64,000 nucleotides of DNA from Mesorhizobium amorphae (GCF_014843845.1 NZ_JHQS01000053.1:1-64000); one strand, 5' to 3'; positions 16,903 to 25,981 are shown, counted from the stretch's first letter. The notes: generated from the sequence alone by a model not told the origin. Program-made: numbers and translations.

Positions 16903-17566
16903 TGCTCAATTCCCTCACTGCGTCCTTGCCGATCCAGCGCGCCGTTTTGTCGGTTGACTGCGCCAGCCGTTCAGCGACGGCAAAGGCAGCTCCGTGCATC
17001 TCCATCGATCGCTTGCCGATCGAACGAAGCGCCCAGTTCACAGCCTTCTTCACGAAGTTGCGGCCGTCGGTGGCATGCGCTTCGATGACCGGCAGGAAGC
17101 CGAGGAACGTCGCTGCTGGCTCTTGCTTCCGGTGGACGACTGACCAGGCCATCATGGCAAAGGCCGTGCGTCGAACGAACTCCCGTTCGTCGGCCGCGAA
17201 CTCGTCGATCAGCTCCCTCCAGGACTCCGTGTCGACAAAGAGATCGGAGACGCCGTCGACGATATCCCACGAATCGAAAGACGCCGCCCATTGCCTCGCA
17301 TCCGCGGCTGAGAACCGCTTCGGGTCGGCAGTGACGGAAGCGATGAACTGCGCCTCCATGATACCGGTCTGCCATAGTTCGAAGGCGCGTTCATGGTTGC
17401 GCTTGATTTTCCTGGCAATTTGCCGCTGCACGCCATGCGGAATGCCGAGCGCACGTTCGATCTTGATGCCGTAGCGCAGCATGCCACGGCGATTTTCCTC
17501 CGACCCGATCGAGCGCAGATGCGCGACGATTTCGTCGGCACTGGATTGGGGCGAAAGCTCGGCCAC
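16862..17566 (-). CDS. DNA alkylation repair protein (AlkD-like HEAT repeat)
   Basis: A 234-residue all-helical protein of the AlkC/AlkD family of HEAT-like DNA glycosylases. Matching segments are LRYGIKIERALGIPHGVQRQIARKIKRNHERAFELWQTGIMEAQFIA, SWDIVDGVSDLFVDT and NFVKKAVNWALRSIGKRS, where the W-x-x-x-D and KKAxNWALR elements contact alkylated DNA. It likely removes N3/N7-alkyl purines. It is co-directional and overlapping with the GNAT gene. Confidence 0.88.
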   Translation of the reverse strand: MAELSPQSSADEIVAHLRSIGSEENRRGMLRYGIKIERALGIPHGVQRQIARKIKRNHERAFELWQTGIMEAQFIASVTADPKRFSAADARQWAASFDSWDIVDGVSDLFVDTESWRELIDEFAADEREFVRRTAFAMMAWSVVHRKQEPAATFLGFLPVIEAHATDGRNFVKKAVNWALRSIGKRSMEMHGAAFAVAERLAQSTDKTARWIGKDAVRELSNAKTLERIAARKG

Positions 17567-17575
17567 CGCGATATC

Positions 17576-18445
17576 CTACTTCTCCAGGCGCGCCAGCAGC
17601 GAGGACGTATCCCAGCGCCGGCCGCCCATCGCCTGCACATCCTTGTAGAACTGGTCGACAAGCGCCGTCACCGGCAGCTTGGCGCCATTTCGATCGGCCT
17701 CGGTGAGGCAGATGCCGAGATCCTTGCGCATCCAGTCCACGGCGAAGCCGAAATCATATTTGCCGGCATTCATGGTCTTGTGCCGGTTCTCCATCTGCCA
17801 TGAGCCGGCGGCGCCCTTGGAGATCACCTCGATGACCTTCTCGATGTCGAGCCCGGCCTTCTTGCCGAAATGGATACCCTCGGCCAGGCCCTGCACCAGC
17901 CCGGCAATGGTGATCTGGTTGATCATCTTGGTGAGCTGGCCGGCACCTGCCGGCCCCATCAGCCCGACCATGCGGGCGAAGGCATCGATGACGGGCTTGG
18001 CCTTGTCGAAGGCTGCCTGCTCGCCGCCGACCATGACGGTCAGCACGCCGTTCTCGGCGCCGGCCTGGCCGCCGGAGACCGGCGCGTCGAGGAAAGAGAA
18101 GCCAAGTGCGCTCGCCTTCTCGGCCAGTTCGCGCGCGACCTCGGCCGACGCGGTGGTGTTGTCGATATAGACCGCGCCTTTCTTCATCGCCTTGAAGGCG
18201 CCGTCGGCACCAATCGTCACCGAACGCAAATCGTCGTCATTGCCGACGCAGGAGAAGACGAAATCCTTGCCCTCGGCCGCCTCAGTCGGCGTCGCGGCAA
18301 AACGGCCACCATGCTGGCTAACCCATTGCTCAGCCTTCGCCGTGGTGCGGTTGTAGACGGTGACGTCGTGGCCGCCCTTGTTCCTGAGGTGCCCGGCCAT
18401 CGGGTAACCCATGACGCCAAGACCGAGAAATGCCACCGATGCCAT
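17576..18445 (-). CDS. NAD(P)-dependent beta-hydroxyacid dehydrogenase (3-HIBADH family)
   Basis: A 289-residue oxidoreductase. The Rossmann motif is GLGVMGYPMAGHL near the start. The substrate loop is FLDAPVSGGQAGAENGVLTVMVGG, and the catalytic Lys lies in GAGQLTKMINQ. It belongs to the 3-hydroxyisobutyrate/2-hydroxy-3-oxopropionate reductase family; the exact substrate cannot be read from sequence. It stands alone between the AlkD gene and the ABC transporter genes. Confidence 0.9.
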   Translation of the reverse strand: MASVAFLGLGVMGYPMAGHLRNKGGHDVTVYNRTTAKAEQWVSQHGGRFAATPTEAAEGKDFVFSCVGNDDDLRSVTIGADGAFKAMKKGAVYIDNTTASAEVARELAEKASALGFSFLDAPVSGGQAGAENGVLTVMVGGEQAAFDKAKPVIDAFARMVGLMGPAGAGQLTKMINQITIAGLVQGLAEGIHFGKKAGLDIEKVIEVISKGAAGSWQMENRHKTMNAGKYDFGFAVDWMRKDLGICLTEADRNGAKLPVTALVDQFYKDVQAMGGRRWDTSSLLARLEK

Positions 18446-18556
18446 AGGCCTACCTTCCAGCGGAAACGAGAATTTGCCGTGGAACGTCTAGGCCTTGCGG
18501 CGGATTCGTCAAGATGCCGACGCCGGCCGTGTCTTGGGCCTGAATCCAGAAACGCG

Positions 18557-19378
18557 TCAGCGCTTGAGGTGGATGGTGATACGGCGTTCGATCCATTCGA
18601 TGCCATGACGCAATATCTCGACGATCACCAGATAGACGATGGCGACCCAGATATAGGCCTGGATATCGAAGGTGCGGGAATAGGCAAGCTTTGCCATGCC
18701 CATCAGATCGTAGACGGTGATGATGGCGACGATCGCGGACGCCTTGATCATCAGGATTAGCTCGTTGCCATAGGGCCGCAGGGCGACGATCAGCGCTTGC
18801 GGCAGGATGATCTTCCACAACGTCTGCAATTTGTGCAGGCCGAGCGAAGCAGCGCCCTCCCACTGGCCTTTCGGCACGCTTTCTATTGCACCGCGCAATA
18901 TCTCTGCCTGGTACGCGGCTGTGTTGAGCGCGAAAGCAAATACGCCACAGTTGAACGCCTCACGGAAAAAGCCCCACAGCCCAACCATTTCGAGCTGTGG
19001 CTTGAACGAGCCGACCCCGTAGTAAACCAGAAAGGTCTGCACGAGCAGGGGCGTTCCACGGAAGAAATAGACATAACAATAGGCAAGACCGGACAGAATC
19101 CGGTTCTTCGACATGCGCGCATAGGCGACCGGAAGCGACAGGATGGCGCCCAGAGTGATCGAAATGCCAACCAGCGAAAGTGTGACACCCAAGCCTTGCA
19201 GGTAGCTGGGTGCATATTTGGCGAAAAGCTCACTATTCCAGGCAACGACGAGGTAGGAGACCAAACCGACGCCGAACGCTATCCACAAACAAACGAGCGC
19301 GTAGCCAATAATTCGTCGACGCGGCCAGCCCTGCGCTCGTGGCGGCGGCCGTTCGACTACGGTCGCTGTGGCGCTCAT
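18557..19378 (-). CDS. Polar amino acid ABC transporter permease (HisM-like)
   Basis: A 273-residue inner-membrane permease with about five membrane segments. The HisM-type coupling region is EILRGAIESVPKGQWEGAASLGLHKLQTLWKIILPQALIVALRPYGNELI, with the EAA loop. It would pair with the second permease just upstream (4-base overlap, ATGA) and the binding protein at 20206. The cytoplasmic tail MSATATVVERPPPRAQGWPRRR precedes the first membrane segment. Confidence 0.93.
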   Translation of the reverse strand: MSATATVVERPPPRAQGWPRRRIIGYALVCLWIAFGVGLVSYLVVAWNSELFAKYAPSYLQGLGVTLSLVGISITLGAILSLPVAYARMSKNRILSGLAYCYVYFFRGTPLLVQTFLVYYGVGSFKPQLEMVGLWGFFREAFNCGVFAFALNTAAYQAEILRGAIESVPKGQWEGAASLGLHKLQTLWKIILPQALIVALRPYGNELILMIKASAIVAIITVYDLMGMAKLAYSRTFDIQAYIWVAIVYLVIVEILRHGIEWIERRITIHLKR

Positions 19379-20091
19379 CGTTGTGCCTCCCGCCGGCCAA
19401 GCGAGCGCAAAATGGCGCTGGTAGCAAAGGACGACAGGACGGCCAAGCCAAGAAAGACCAAGGCCGCCACACCGTAAAACAGGAAGGAGTGTTTGGTGAC
19501 CTTTGCCGCCACGTTAGCGGCACGAAGCGTTTCAGCCAGCCCAACGACAGATACCAGGGACGTGTCTTTAAGCAGGCTGAGCCAGCAATTTTCGAGACCC
19601 GGAAATGCGATGCGGATCAGCTGCGGCAAAATCACTTTGCGCATCGTTTGCCAATTCGAAAGGCCGATGGCATAGCCACCTTCATATTGGCCCTTAGGTA
19701 TAGCGCGGAAAGCCGAGAGGAAAACCTCGCTGGCGTAGGACGAAAATATAAGGGCAAGCACAATCATGCCGGCCACGAAGCCGTTAACATCGATCGTGGA
19801 GTCTGGGTATATCAATCTGATCAGATATTGCAGCACCAGCGGCGCGCCGAAGAAAAACAGAAAAAGCGTCACCAGCTCCGGCAACCCACGGAAGATCGTC
19901 GTGTAGATGTTGGCGGCCAAGCGCAGCGAGGGTTCTTCCGACTGCTTGGCAAACGCGACAAAGAAACCAACCGTCAAACCGATCGGAAGCGTGGCCAGCG
20001 CAAGAAGCACCGTGACAAGTGCGCCAAAGGCGATGTCGTCGAGCCAACCATCGGGCCCCCAACTGAGAAGCGTCCATACGCTCTGCTGCAT
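19375..20091 (-). CDS. Polar amino acid ABC transporter permease (HisQ-like)
   Basis: The second permease of the pair. Its EAA loop is SEVFLSAFRAIPKGQYEGGYAIGLSNWQTMRKVILPQLIRIAFPGLENC. I placed the start at MQQSVWTLLSWGPDGW (20091), which is where HisQ-type permeases normally begin; an alternative ATG lies at 20136. The gene follows the binding-protein gene after a 115-base gap that holds a strong hairpin. Confidence 0.92.
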   Translation of the reverse strand: MQQSVWTLLSWGPDGWLDDIAFGALVTVLLALATLPIGLTVGFFVAFAKQSEEPSLRLAANIYTTIFRGLPELVTLFLFFFGAPLVLQYLIRLIYPDSTIDVNGFVAGMIVLALIFSSYASEVFLSAFRAIPKGQYEGGYAIGLSNWQTMRKVILPQLIRIAFPGLENCWLSLLKDTSLVSVVGLAETLRAANVAAKVTKHSFLFYGVAALVFLGLAVLSSFATSAILRSLGRREAQR

Positions 20092-20159
20092 CCGCCTGCC
20101 TGTCCCCACCTTCTTTTCTGAAAAACGTGCAAACACCCCTGGTGCGCGGCATCCTTATG

Positions 20160-20186
20160 AGAACGGCGGGAAATTCCCGCCGTTCT
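20160..20186. repeat. Perfect intercistronic hairpin in the ABC operon
   Basis: AGAACGGCGGGAA at 20160-20172 and its exact complement at 20174-20186 form a 13-bp stem with no T-run after it. It lies between the binding-protein gene and the permease genes. Such hairpins commonly stabilise the upstream message and raise binding-protein levels over permeases; partial termination is the alternative. Confidence 0.7.
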
Positions 20187-20205
20187 TGCCGTCAAATGCT
20201 GTGGA

Positions 20206-20988
20206 TCAGGAATCGCCGCCGTAGACGTCGAACTTGAAGTACTTGTCGTTGATTTCCTTGTATTTTCCATTGGCGCGAATGGCGTCGATCGCGGCGTTGA
20301 ACTGGTTGACCAGGTCGGTCTCGCCCTTGCGTACCGCAATGCCCGCGCCCGGACCGTGGATTTCAACGACCGGCTTGATCGCACCGACCAGCTTGCAGCA
20401 GGCGCCGTCAGGCGAATCCAGCCACTGCTGCAGCACGACGATGTCGTCATTGGCGGCATCGAGGCGGCCATTGGCGAGATCGAGCTGGTATTCCTGCGCG
20501 GTCGGATAGGGCTTGACCGTGCTGTCGGTGTAGATCTTGCTCGAATAGTTGAAATGCGTGGTCGCAGCCTGCACGCCGATCGTCTTGCCGGCCAGGTCTT
20601 CTTTGGTCACGCCCTTGATGTCGCTGTCCTTGGGCGCCACGATCGCCGGTGGCGTGTTGTAGTATTTGTGGGTGAAGTCGACCTTTTCGGCGCGCTCCGG
20701 CGTGATCGACATCGACGCGACGATGGCGTCGAACTTGCCTGCCTGCAGCGCCGGAATGATGCCGTCCCAATCCTGGGCGACGAAGGTGCACTTCACCTTC
20801 ATTTCGTCGCAGAGAGCCTTGGCGATGTCGATGTCGAAGCCGACGAGCTGCCCGTCGGAAGTCAGGTTGTTGAATGGCGGATAGGCGCCCTCCGTGCCGA
20901 TCTTCAGGGTTTTTTCCTGAGCCTGGGCGACGCCCAAGGTCAGCAGCGCAGCCGATGCGGCGAGCGCGATACGCAATGCAATTCGCAT
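20206..20988 (-). CDS. Polar amino acid ABC transporter substrate-binding protein (family 3)
   Basis: A 260-residue periplasmic binding protein with a signal peptide ending GVAQAQ. Motifs are LKIGTEGAYPPFNNLTSDGQLVGFDIDIAKALC, then DWDGIIPALQAGKFDAIVASMSITPERAEKVDFTHKYY, with Arg and Asp residues that bind the ligand alpha-amino and carboxyl groups, and GAGIAVRKGETDLVNQFNAAI. It is closest in style to lysine/arginine/ornithine binding proteins. The start at 20988 follows AGAGGA. It is the first gene of the operon; no ATP-binding subunit is adjacent. Confidence 0.94.
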   Translation of the reverse strand: MRIALRIALAASAALLTLGVAQAQEKTLKIGTEGAYPPFNNLTSDGQLVGFDIDIAKALCDEMKVKCTFVAQDWDGIIPALQAGKFDAIVASMSITPERAEKVDFTHKYYNTPPAIVAPKDSDIKGVTKEDLAGKTIGVQAATTHFNYSSKIYTDSTVKPYPTAQEYQLDLANGRLDAANDDIVVLQQWLDSPDGACCKLVGAIKPVVEIHGPGAGIAVRKGETDLVNQFNAAIDAIRANGKYKEINDKYFKFDVYGGDS

Positions 20989-21202
20989 GATGGTCCTCTC
21001 ATATTGTCCCGGCCGCTGTTCCATGCGGCTCTGAGGGCGGTGCTTTTTGACCGCCCGCTGGCGGCGATACTCCCACTCTTTTCCCGAAAAAAGCAACTGC
21101 AAAACAGTGGCCTCGGGGATTTGCATTCCCGGCCAAAGATGACGCAAGGTTAGAGCCTGGAAACACGATCGTCGGCGGCTGAATGATGTTTTGCGGACCC
21201 GC

Positions 21203-21709
21203 TCAGCGCTTCAGACCTGAGACGCCTTCGACGAAGTCAGCTATCGATTTCACGTCGTCGAGATCGAACACCGGCAGACCTTCTCCATCGGCCGCGAAGT
21301 CGGCGGCGATGGCGACGATGTTGGGATCGCTGGCTGCCAGCGGCGTGCGGTCCTTGGCCTCCAGCCGCCGCGTCTCGATCTTCTTGTGCGCCTCGCGTTT
21401 GTAGCCCTCGACCAGCACGATATCGGACGGCGCCAGCCGCGACAGGATGGCGTCCAGCGTCGGCTCGTCTTCGCCGCGCAATTCGTGCATTAGCGCCCAG
21501 CGTCGGCCGGACACGATCGCGACCTCGGTTGCGCCTGCCTGGCGGTGGCGAAAGGAGTCGGCGCCCTCCTTGTCGATGTCGAAATCATGATGGGCGTGCT
21601 TCACCGTCGACACGCTCCAGCCGCGCCGCACCAGCTCGGCGACCAGCTTTTCGGTCAGGGTGGTCTTGCCGGAATTCTTCCAGCCTGTGATGCCGAAGAC
21701 GCGTCTCAT
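21203..21709 (-). CDS. mobB: Molybdopterin-guanine dinucleotide biosynthesis protein MobB
   Basis: A 168-residue P-loop GTP-binding adaptor. The Walker A motif lies in VFGITGWKNSGKTTLTEKLVAELVRRGWSVSTVKHAHH, followed by DIVLVEGYKREAHKKIE. MobB assists MobA in making the guanine dinucleotide form of the molybdenum cofactor. Its ATG overlaps the mobA stop by 4 bases. Confidence 0.94.
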   Translation of the reverse strand: MRRVFGITGWKNSGKTTLTEKLVAELVRRGWSVSTVKHAHHDFDIDKEGADSFRHRQAGATEVAIVSGRRWALMHELRGEDEPTLDAILSRLAPSDIVLVEGYKREAHKKIETRRLEAKDRTPLAASDPNIVAIAADFAADGEGLPVFDLDDVKSIADFVEGVSGLKR

Positions 21710-22332
21710 GGTTTGATGCTCTGCAACAGACGCTCGGCCGCCGCAAGATCATCGGGCGTGTTGATGTTGAAGAACGGATCGATCTCGTGTTCGCCGGAAC
21801 TCCACATCGGAAACTCGACCTCGACAAAGCCATGCCGTTCGATGAAGGCGGAAACCCGTCGATTGTCCTCATCGACAAGGAACCGGCGCAAGGCGTCATG
21901 CAGGCCAAGCGGCCAGAGCGCGAATGTCGGATGCCGTTTGCCGCCCGAACTGGCAACGGCGATGGCCCCGGGCTGTTCGGCTGCTGCCGAAGCAAGCCGT
22001 TCGACCAAGTCCTCGGGAAGGAACGGCGTATCGCCGGCGGCGGTGACCACCCCGCTACAAGCCATGGATGCCCATTCCAGGCCGGTCAGGATCCCGGCAA
22101 GCGGTCCCGCATAACCTTCCACCGTATCGGCAAGCACCGGCAGCCCGAACCTGGCAAAGCGCATCGGATCGCCATTGGCGCTCAACGCCATCGGTCCGAC
22201 CTGCGGAGCAAGGCGGGCGATCACATGGTCGAGCAGCCTGCGACCACCCAGCACAAGCAGCGTCTTGTCGCCGCCGCCCATGCGCCGCGATTGGCCGCCG
22301 GCCAGAATGATCCCTGCAATGTCCCGGTCCAT
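21706..22332 (-). CDS. mobA: Molybdenum cofactor guanylyltransferase MobA
   Basis: MobA links GMP to molybdopterin. From the ATG at 22332 the 208-residue protein starts MDRDIAGIILAGGQSRRMGGGDK, the nucleotide-binding signature, followed by a GYAGPLAGILTGLEW motif, TAAGDTPFLP with the metal-binding Asp, and FFNINTPDDLAAAE at the C-terminus. The frame is open up to 22467, but that part lacks similarity. mobB follows with a 4-base overlap. Confidence 0.94.
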   Translation of the reverse strand: MDRDIAGIILAGGQSRRMGGGDKTLLVLGGRRLLDHVIARLAPQVGPMALSANGDPMRFARFGLPVLADTVEGYAGPLAGILTGLEWASMACSGVVTAAGDTPFLPEDLVERLASAAAEQPGAIAVASSGGKRHPTFALWPLGLHDALRRFLVDEDNRRVSAFIERHGFVEVEFPMWSSGEHEIDPFFNINTPDDLAAAERLLQSIKP

Positions 22333-22381
22333 GGTCCGCCGTCTTCTCTTCAGCCCGAAAATCGCGGGGTCTCGGGACGAT

Positions 22382-23302
22382 CTATATGCCGTCCGGCGCC
22401 ATGTCAGGTCCAGCGCTTTCGGCGGCGGTTTGCCGCTTGCCGACGACCCGTTCGCGGTAGAGCGCATAGAGGCCGGAGCCGACGATAGTCGACGCGCCGG
22501 CGATCATCGGCAGGTCGGGGATGTCACCGAAGACGACCAGGCCGAGCAAAATCGCCCAGAGCAGGGCGGTGTAGCGAAACGGCGCGATGAAGGCGATGTC
22601 GCCCGAGCGCATCGCCATGATGATGAACTGGTAGCCGATGAGCACCAGCACAGCCGCCAACGCCAGCAGCGCCGTGGCTTCGCCGTTCATCGGCGTCCAG
22701 CCGCCCATCGGCGAAAGCAGTGCCGCGCCCAGCACCGTCATGGCCAGCGCCGTGGCGGTCGAGACAAGCAAGGTCGGGATTGCCTGCGGGACGCGCTTGG
22801 TAGCAAGGTCGCGCACCGCGCAGCAGGCGACACTCGCCAGCGCCAGCAGCGAATAGACGCTGAACCCTTCGAAGCCCGGCCGCACGATGATCAGCACGCC
22901 GGCAAAACCGACGGCAATCGCCAGCCAACGCCGCCAGCCGACGCCTTCGTTGAACACAAGTGCTGCCCCCATCGTCACCGCCAGCGGCAGTGCCTGCAGC
23001 ACGGCCGAGACATTGGCGATCGGCAAGTGGGCGAGAGCAAGCAGGAACGACACCGTGGCGCCCGCCTCGCCGGCGACGCGCAGAGCCACCATCGGCTGCA
23101 GCATCGAGGCAGGCCGGGCCAGCGCGCCACGCTGCCAGGCAAGCAGGCCGACGAACAGCGATGCGAAGGCGCCGCGGATCAGCATGACCTGCGCCATGTT
23201 CATCGATTCCGAGGAGAATTTGGTGATTGCGTCGTTGAGGGTGAAACCGACCATGGCCACCACCATGAACAGCGCGCCGCGAAGATTTGGCGAAAGAGGC
23301 AA
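22382..23302 (-). CDS. DMT-superfamily transporter (EamA domains)
   Basis: A 306-residue inner-membrane protein with about ten membrane segments arranged as two EamA repeats (GFTLNDAITKFSSESMNMAQVMLIRGAFASL in the first; FIAPFRYTALLWAILLGLVVFGDIPD in the second). These are drug/metabolite transporters of the RhaT/YdcZ kind; the substrate is unknown. It is co-directional with mobA but separated by 49 bases. Confidence 0.9.
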   Translation of the reverse strand: MPLSPNLRGALFMVVAMVGFTLNDAITKFSSESMNMAQVMLIRGAFASLFVGLLAWQRGALARPASMLQPMVALRVAGEAGATVSFLLALAHLPIANVSAVLQALPLAVTMGAALVFNEGVGWRRWLAIAVGFAGVLIIVRPGFEGFSVYSLLALASVACCAVRDLATKRVPQAIPTLLVSTATALAMTVLGAALLSPMGGWTPMNGEATALLALAAVLVLIGYQFIIMAMRSGDIAFIAPFRYTALLWAILLGLVVFGDIPDLPMIAGASTIVGSGLYALYRERVVGKRQTAAESAGPDMAPDGI

Positions 23303-23365
23303 GGGCGGTCACCGGTGTGCTTTGCGTCAGCCTGTATCAGCCCGCCGCAAAACAGCAACGTCAAA

Positions 23366-23400
23366 GGAATGGGCCACGGCTTTCCATTGTGGCCCATTCC
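23366..23400 (-). terminator. Terminator-like hairpin after the frameshifted secreted-protein gene
   Basis: GGAATGGGCCAC (23366-23377) pairs with GTGGCCCATTCC (23389-23400) to form a 12-bp stem with an 11-base loop. It lies just past the end of the minus-strand gene 23420-23780 and before the EamA gene. Only a short T stretch follows. Confidence 0.6.
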
Positions 23401-23419
23401 GCAGAGGATCGGTGGAGCC

Positions 23420-23780
23420 TTACTTCTTGGGCGTCAGCACTTCGGTGCCGTTGCCGTCCTTGCCGGCGATCGTCCACAGGCCGTGCAGAGAGCCATCCTT
23501 CTCCACCTTGTAGACGACAAGGCCAATTTCCTTGCCCATCGCGTTAGCCGGCGGAAAAGGCATTGTCGTTGCGCATGCAGATGCCGTCCGAGGACGAGCC
23601 GCCGGTTTCCCAATGGATGGTGCAGGTCGTCTCGCTGGTCAGCGTGATGGTTGCCTCGCCGCCATAGGACGAGCCGTCGAAATTGGTGCCGGCGACAGTA
23701 TAGGTGCCGCCGATCGACTGCGCCGTTGCCGGCACCGCCGCGAGGCCGAGCAATGCAAGAGAAATGATAAGTTTGCGCAT
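23420..23780 (-). pseudogene. Small secreted protein, frameshifted
   Basis: From the ATG at 23780 it has a signal peptide (LGLAAVPATAQ) and a small beta-rich domain (GGTYTVAGTNFDGSSYGGEATITLTSETTCTIHWETGG). The frame reaches GICMRNDNAFSAG and stops at TAA 23544-23546. A coherent continuation, NAMGKEIGLVVYKVEKDGSLHGLWTIAGKDGNGTEVLTPKK, follows at once in another frame and ends at TAA 23420-23422. The composition and the G-LWTIAG pattern show the two halves are one gene. A one- or two-base indel near 23545 broke it, or the sequence has an error there. Function is unknown. Confidence 0.75.
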
Positions 23781-23900
23781 GTTGTATTCCCCCTGTGAGT
23801 GAAGAACCACTCCGGGCAAAGGCTTAGGCCGGAACATCGAGTCGGTAAATCCGATGCAACTTGGCGGACAGGGATTATTTCGTGGTGTGGCGCAAAATGC

Positions 23901-24377
23901 TCACGGCCCCTTGAGGCTGCCCGCAATAGCGCCCACCAGCGGATCGTATTTAGACTTCAGGGCTGGCGGATAATCGATCCAGACGGTGCGGATGACGCCG
24001 TCTTTTCCAAACAGACGGCGCTCGTAGAAAATGGCCTCGCCCTTGATGCCCGACAGCACCGCCCAGTCCTTGCCGGTCTTGCTGTAGGTAATCTTGTAGC
24101 TCGGCTCCTTGCTCGCTTTCTCAGCGGCGACAAAGCTCTTCGGCGTGTCGTCATCGATATTGAGGATGCCCGAACAGATCAGGCTGGCGCCGTCGACGCT
24201 GAGCCATTGCTGCCCGTCGCCATTCTCCGGCTCGGGCTGGGGCAAGGTGAATATCTCGTCGGGAAAGGTGCAGACGGTGCCGAAGCGCGCGTTGACGTAG
24301 GTGAATGGAGCCGCGGTCGCTGCGGTTGCAGCGATCGTCACGAACGACGCAAGGGCGATGAGATGAAAGCTCTTCAC
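23901..24377 (-). CDS. Exported hypothetical protein
   Basis: A 158-residue protein with a signal peptide ending TAATAAP. I chose a GTG start at 24377 because GGGAGG lies 6 bases upstream and the signal then begins directly; an ATG at 24419 is possible. The mature part is a single domain (RFGTVCTFPDEIF ... YKITYSKTGKDWAVLSGIKGEAIFYERRLFGKDGVIRTVWIDYP), a pattern seen in many rhizobial periplasmic proteins of unknown role. Confidence 0.75.
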   Translation of the reverse strand: MKSFHLIALASFVTIAATAATAAPFTYVNARFGTVCTFPDEIFTLPQPEPENGDGQQWLSVDGASLICSGILNIDDDTPKSFVAAEKASKEPSYKITYSKTGKDWAVLSGIKGEAIFYERRLFGKDGVIRTVWIDYPPALKSKYDPLVGAIAGSLKGP

Positions 24378-24432
24378 GGTGCCTCCCACGGCCTGTAGCC
24401 GGAGGCGATCTTGCACCAATCCCGAGAAAAAA

Positions 24433-25434
24433 TCAGCCGCCGGTGACGCTCATATGCCTGGACACCGAGGGGCGGCTGGTGCGGCGGTCGATGATGAAAT
24501 CATGGCCCTTCGGCTTGCGGCCGATGGCTTCGTCTATGGCAACGGAAACGAGATCGTTGCCTTCGGACGCACGCAGCGGCGCGCGCAGGTCGGCGGCATC
24601 TTCCTGTCCCAGGCACATATAGAGCGTGCCGGTGCAGGTCAGCCGGACGCGGTTGCAGCTTTCGCAGAAATTATGCGTCATCGGCGTGATGAAGCCGAGC
24701 CTGCCGCCAGTCTCGGCGACATGCACATAGCGCGCCGGACCGCCGGTCTTGTAGGGGATGTCGGTCAGCGTGAACTGCCGCTCGAGCGAGGCGCGCAGCA
24801 GCGACAGCGGCAGATACTGGTCGGTGCGGTCGGCGTCGATCTCGCCCATCGGCATGGTTTCGATGACCGTCAGGTCCATGCCACGACCATGCGCCCAGCG
24901 CATCATGTCAGGCAGTTCGGCGTCGTTGAAATCCTTCAGCGCCACCGCGTTGAGCTTGACCTTCAGCCCCGCAGCCTGCGCCGCGTCGATGCCTTCCATG
25001 ACCTTGCCGAGATGGCCCCAACGGGTGATCTGGTGGAACTTGTCGGCGTCGAGCGTGTCCAGCGAGACGTTGATGCGCCTGACCCCGCAATCGGCGAGCT
25101 CCTGGGCGAAGCGCGACAGCTGCGAACCGTTGGTGGTCAGCGTCAGTTCTTCCAGCGCGCCGCTGTCGAGGTGGCGCGAAAGCTGGCGCACCAGATGCAT
25201 GATATTCTTGCGCACCAGCGGCTCGCCGCCGGTGAGGCGCAGTTTCCGCACGCCTTTCTCGATGAAGACGGTGCAGAGCCGATCGAGCTCTTCCAGCGAC
25301 AACAGATCCTTCTTGGGCAGGAAGGTCATGTCCTCGGCCATGCAATAGGTACAGCGGAAATCGCAACGGTCGGTGACCGACACGCGCAAATAGCTGATCG
25401 TGCGACCGAATGGGTCGATCATGTCCATGTTCAA
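24433..25434 (-). CDS. moaA: GTP 3',8-cyclase MoaA
   Basis: A radical-SAM enzyme that starts molybdenum cofactor synthesis from GTP. The first Fe-S cluster motif C24-x3-C28-x2-C31 (DRCDFRCTYCM) binds SAM. LRLTGGEPLVRKNI and NVSLDTLDADKF follow, and the second cluster is formed by FCESCNRVRLTCTG with a further Cys in LYMCLG. The C-terminus keeps the essential Gly-Gly (SVTGG). It is 333 residues, the normal length. It lies 2 kb from mobA/mobB in the same orientation. Confidence 0.97.
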   Translation of the reverse strand: MNMDMIDPFGRTISYLRVSVTDRCDFRCTYCMAEDMTFLPKKDLLSLEELDRLCTVFIEKGVRKLRLTGGEPLVRKNIMHLVRQLSRHLDSGALEELTLTTNGSQLSRFAQELADCGVRRINVSLDTLDADKFHQITRWGHLGKVMEGIDAAQAAGLKVKLNAVALKDFNDAELPDMMRWAHGRGMDLTVIETMPMGEIDADRTDQYLPLSLLRASLERQFTLTDIPYKTGGPARYVHVAETGGRLGFITPMTHNFCESCNRVRLTCTGTLYMCLGQEDAADLRAPLRASEGNDLVSVAIDEAIGRKPKGHDFIIDRRTSRPSVSRHMSVTGG

Positions 25435-25627
25435 GCGCTTCCGTGGCCGTGAGCGGCGTCGTTATATACGGCTATGTGATACGATCCGGTCCAGCATTCA
25501 AGATAGCCGGTCTTGATCTTTGGTAACATTCCCTCACCGACATTGCGTGTCGGCTGGCCTGCAACGGCCTTTTCGCGTGTGGCGAAGCAGCGTAGGGAAG
25601 GGCGGACGCAACGCAGGAACGATCAGC

Positions 25628-25981
25628 ATGACGGCGCCGAAGGAACTCCGGGTCTCGAAGGACCGCAAGCTGCTCACCGTCACCTTCCCGGATCACCGGC
25701 CGTTCGAACTGCCGGCGGAATTGCTGCGCGTAGCCTCGCCCTCGGCCGAAGTGCAGGGCCATTCGCCGGATCAGCGGGTGACCGTTCCCGGCAAGCGCAA
25801 CGTCGCCATCCTCAAGATCGAGCCGGTCGGCAATTATGCCGTGCGCATCACCTTCGACGATTTCCACGACACCGGCATCTTCACCTGGAATTATCTGCAC
25901 ACGCTCGGTCACGAGAAGGAGGCGCGCTGGAACGCCTATCTCGCGGAGCTTCAGGAAAAGGGGCTGAGCCGCGACCGTTAG
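25628..25981 (+). CDS. DUF971 (gamma-butyrobetaine hydroxylase-like N-terminal) protein
   Basis: A 117-residue protein consisting of a single DUF971 domain: LRVSKDRKLLTVTFPDHRPFELPAELLRVASPSAEVQGHSPDQ, then IEPVGNYAVRITFDDFHDTGIFTWNYLHTLG. Stand-alone members are linked to Fe-S or Mrp/ApbC-type proteins in some bacteria; no such partner is adjacent. It is divergent from moaA, and its stop overlaps the end of the convergent SnoaL-like gene by 4 bases. Confidence 0.9.
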   Translation: MTAPKELRVSKDRKLLTVTFPDHRPFELPAELLRVASPSAEVQGHSPDQRVTVPGKRNVAILKIEPVGNYAVRITFDDFHDTGIFTWNYLHTLGHEKEARWNAYLAELQEKGLSRDR

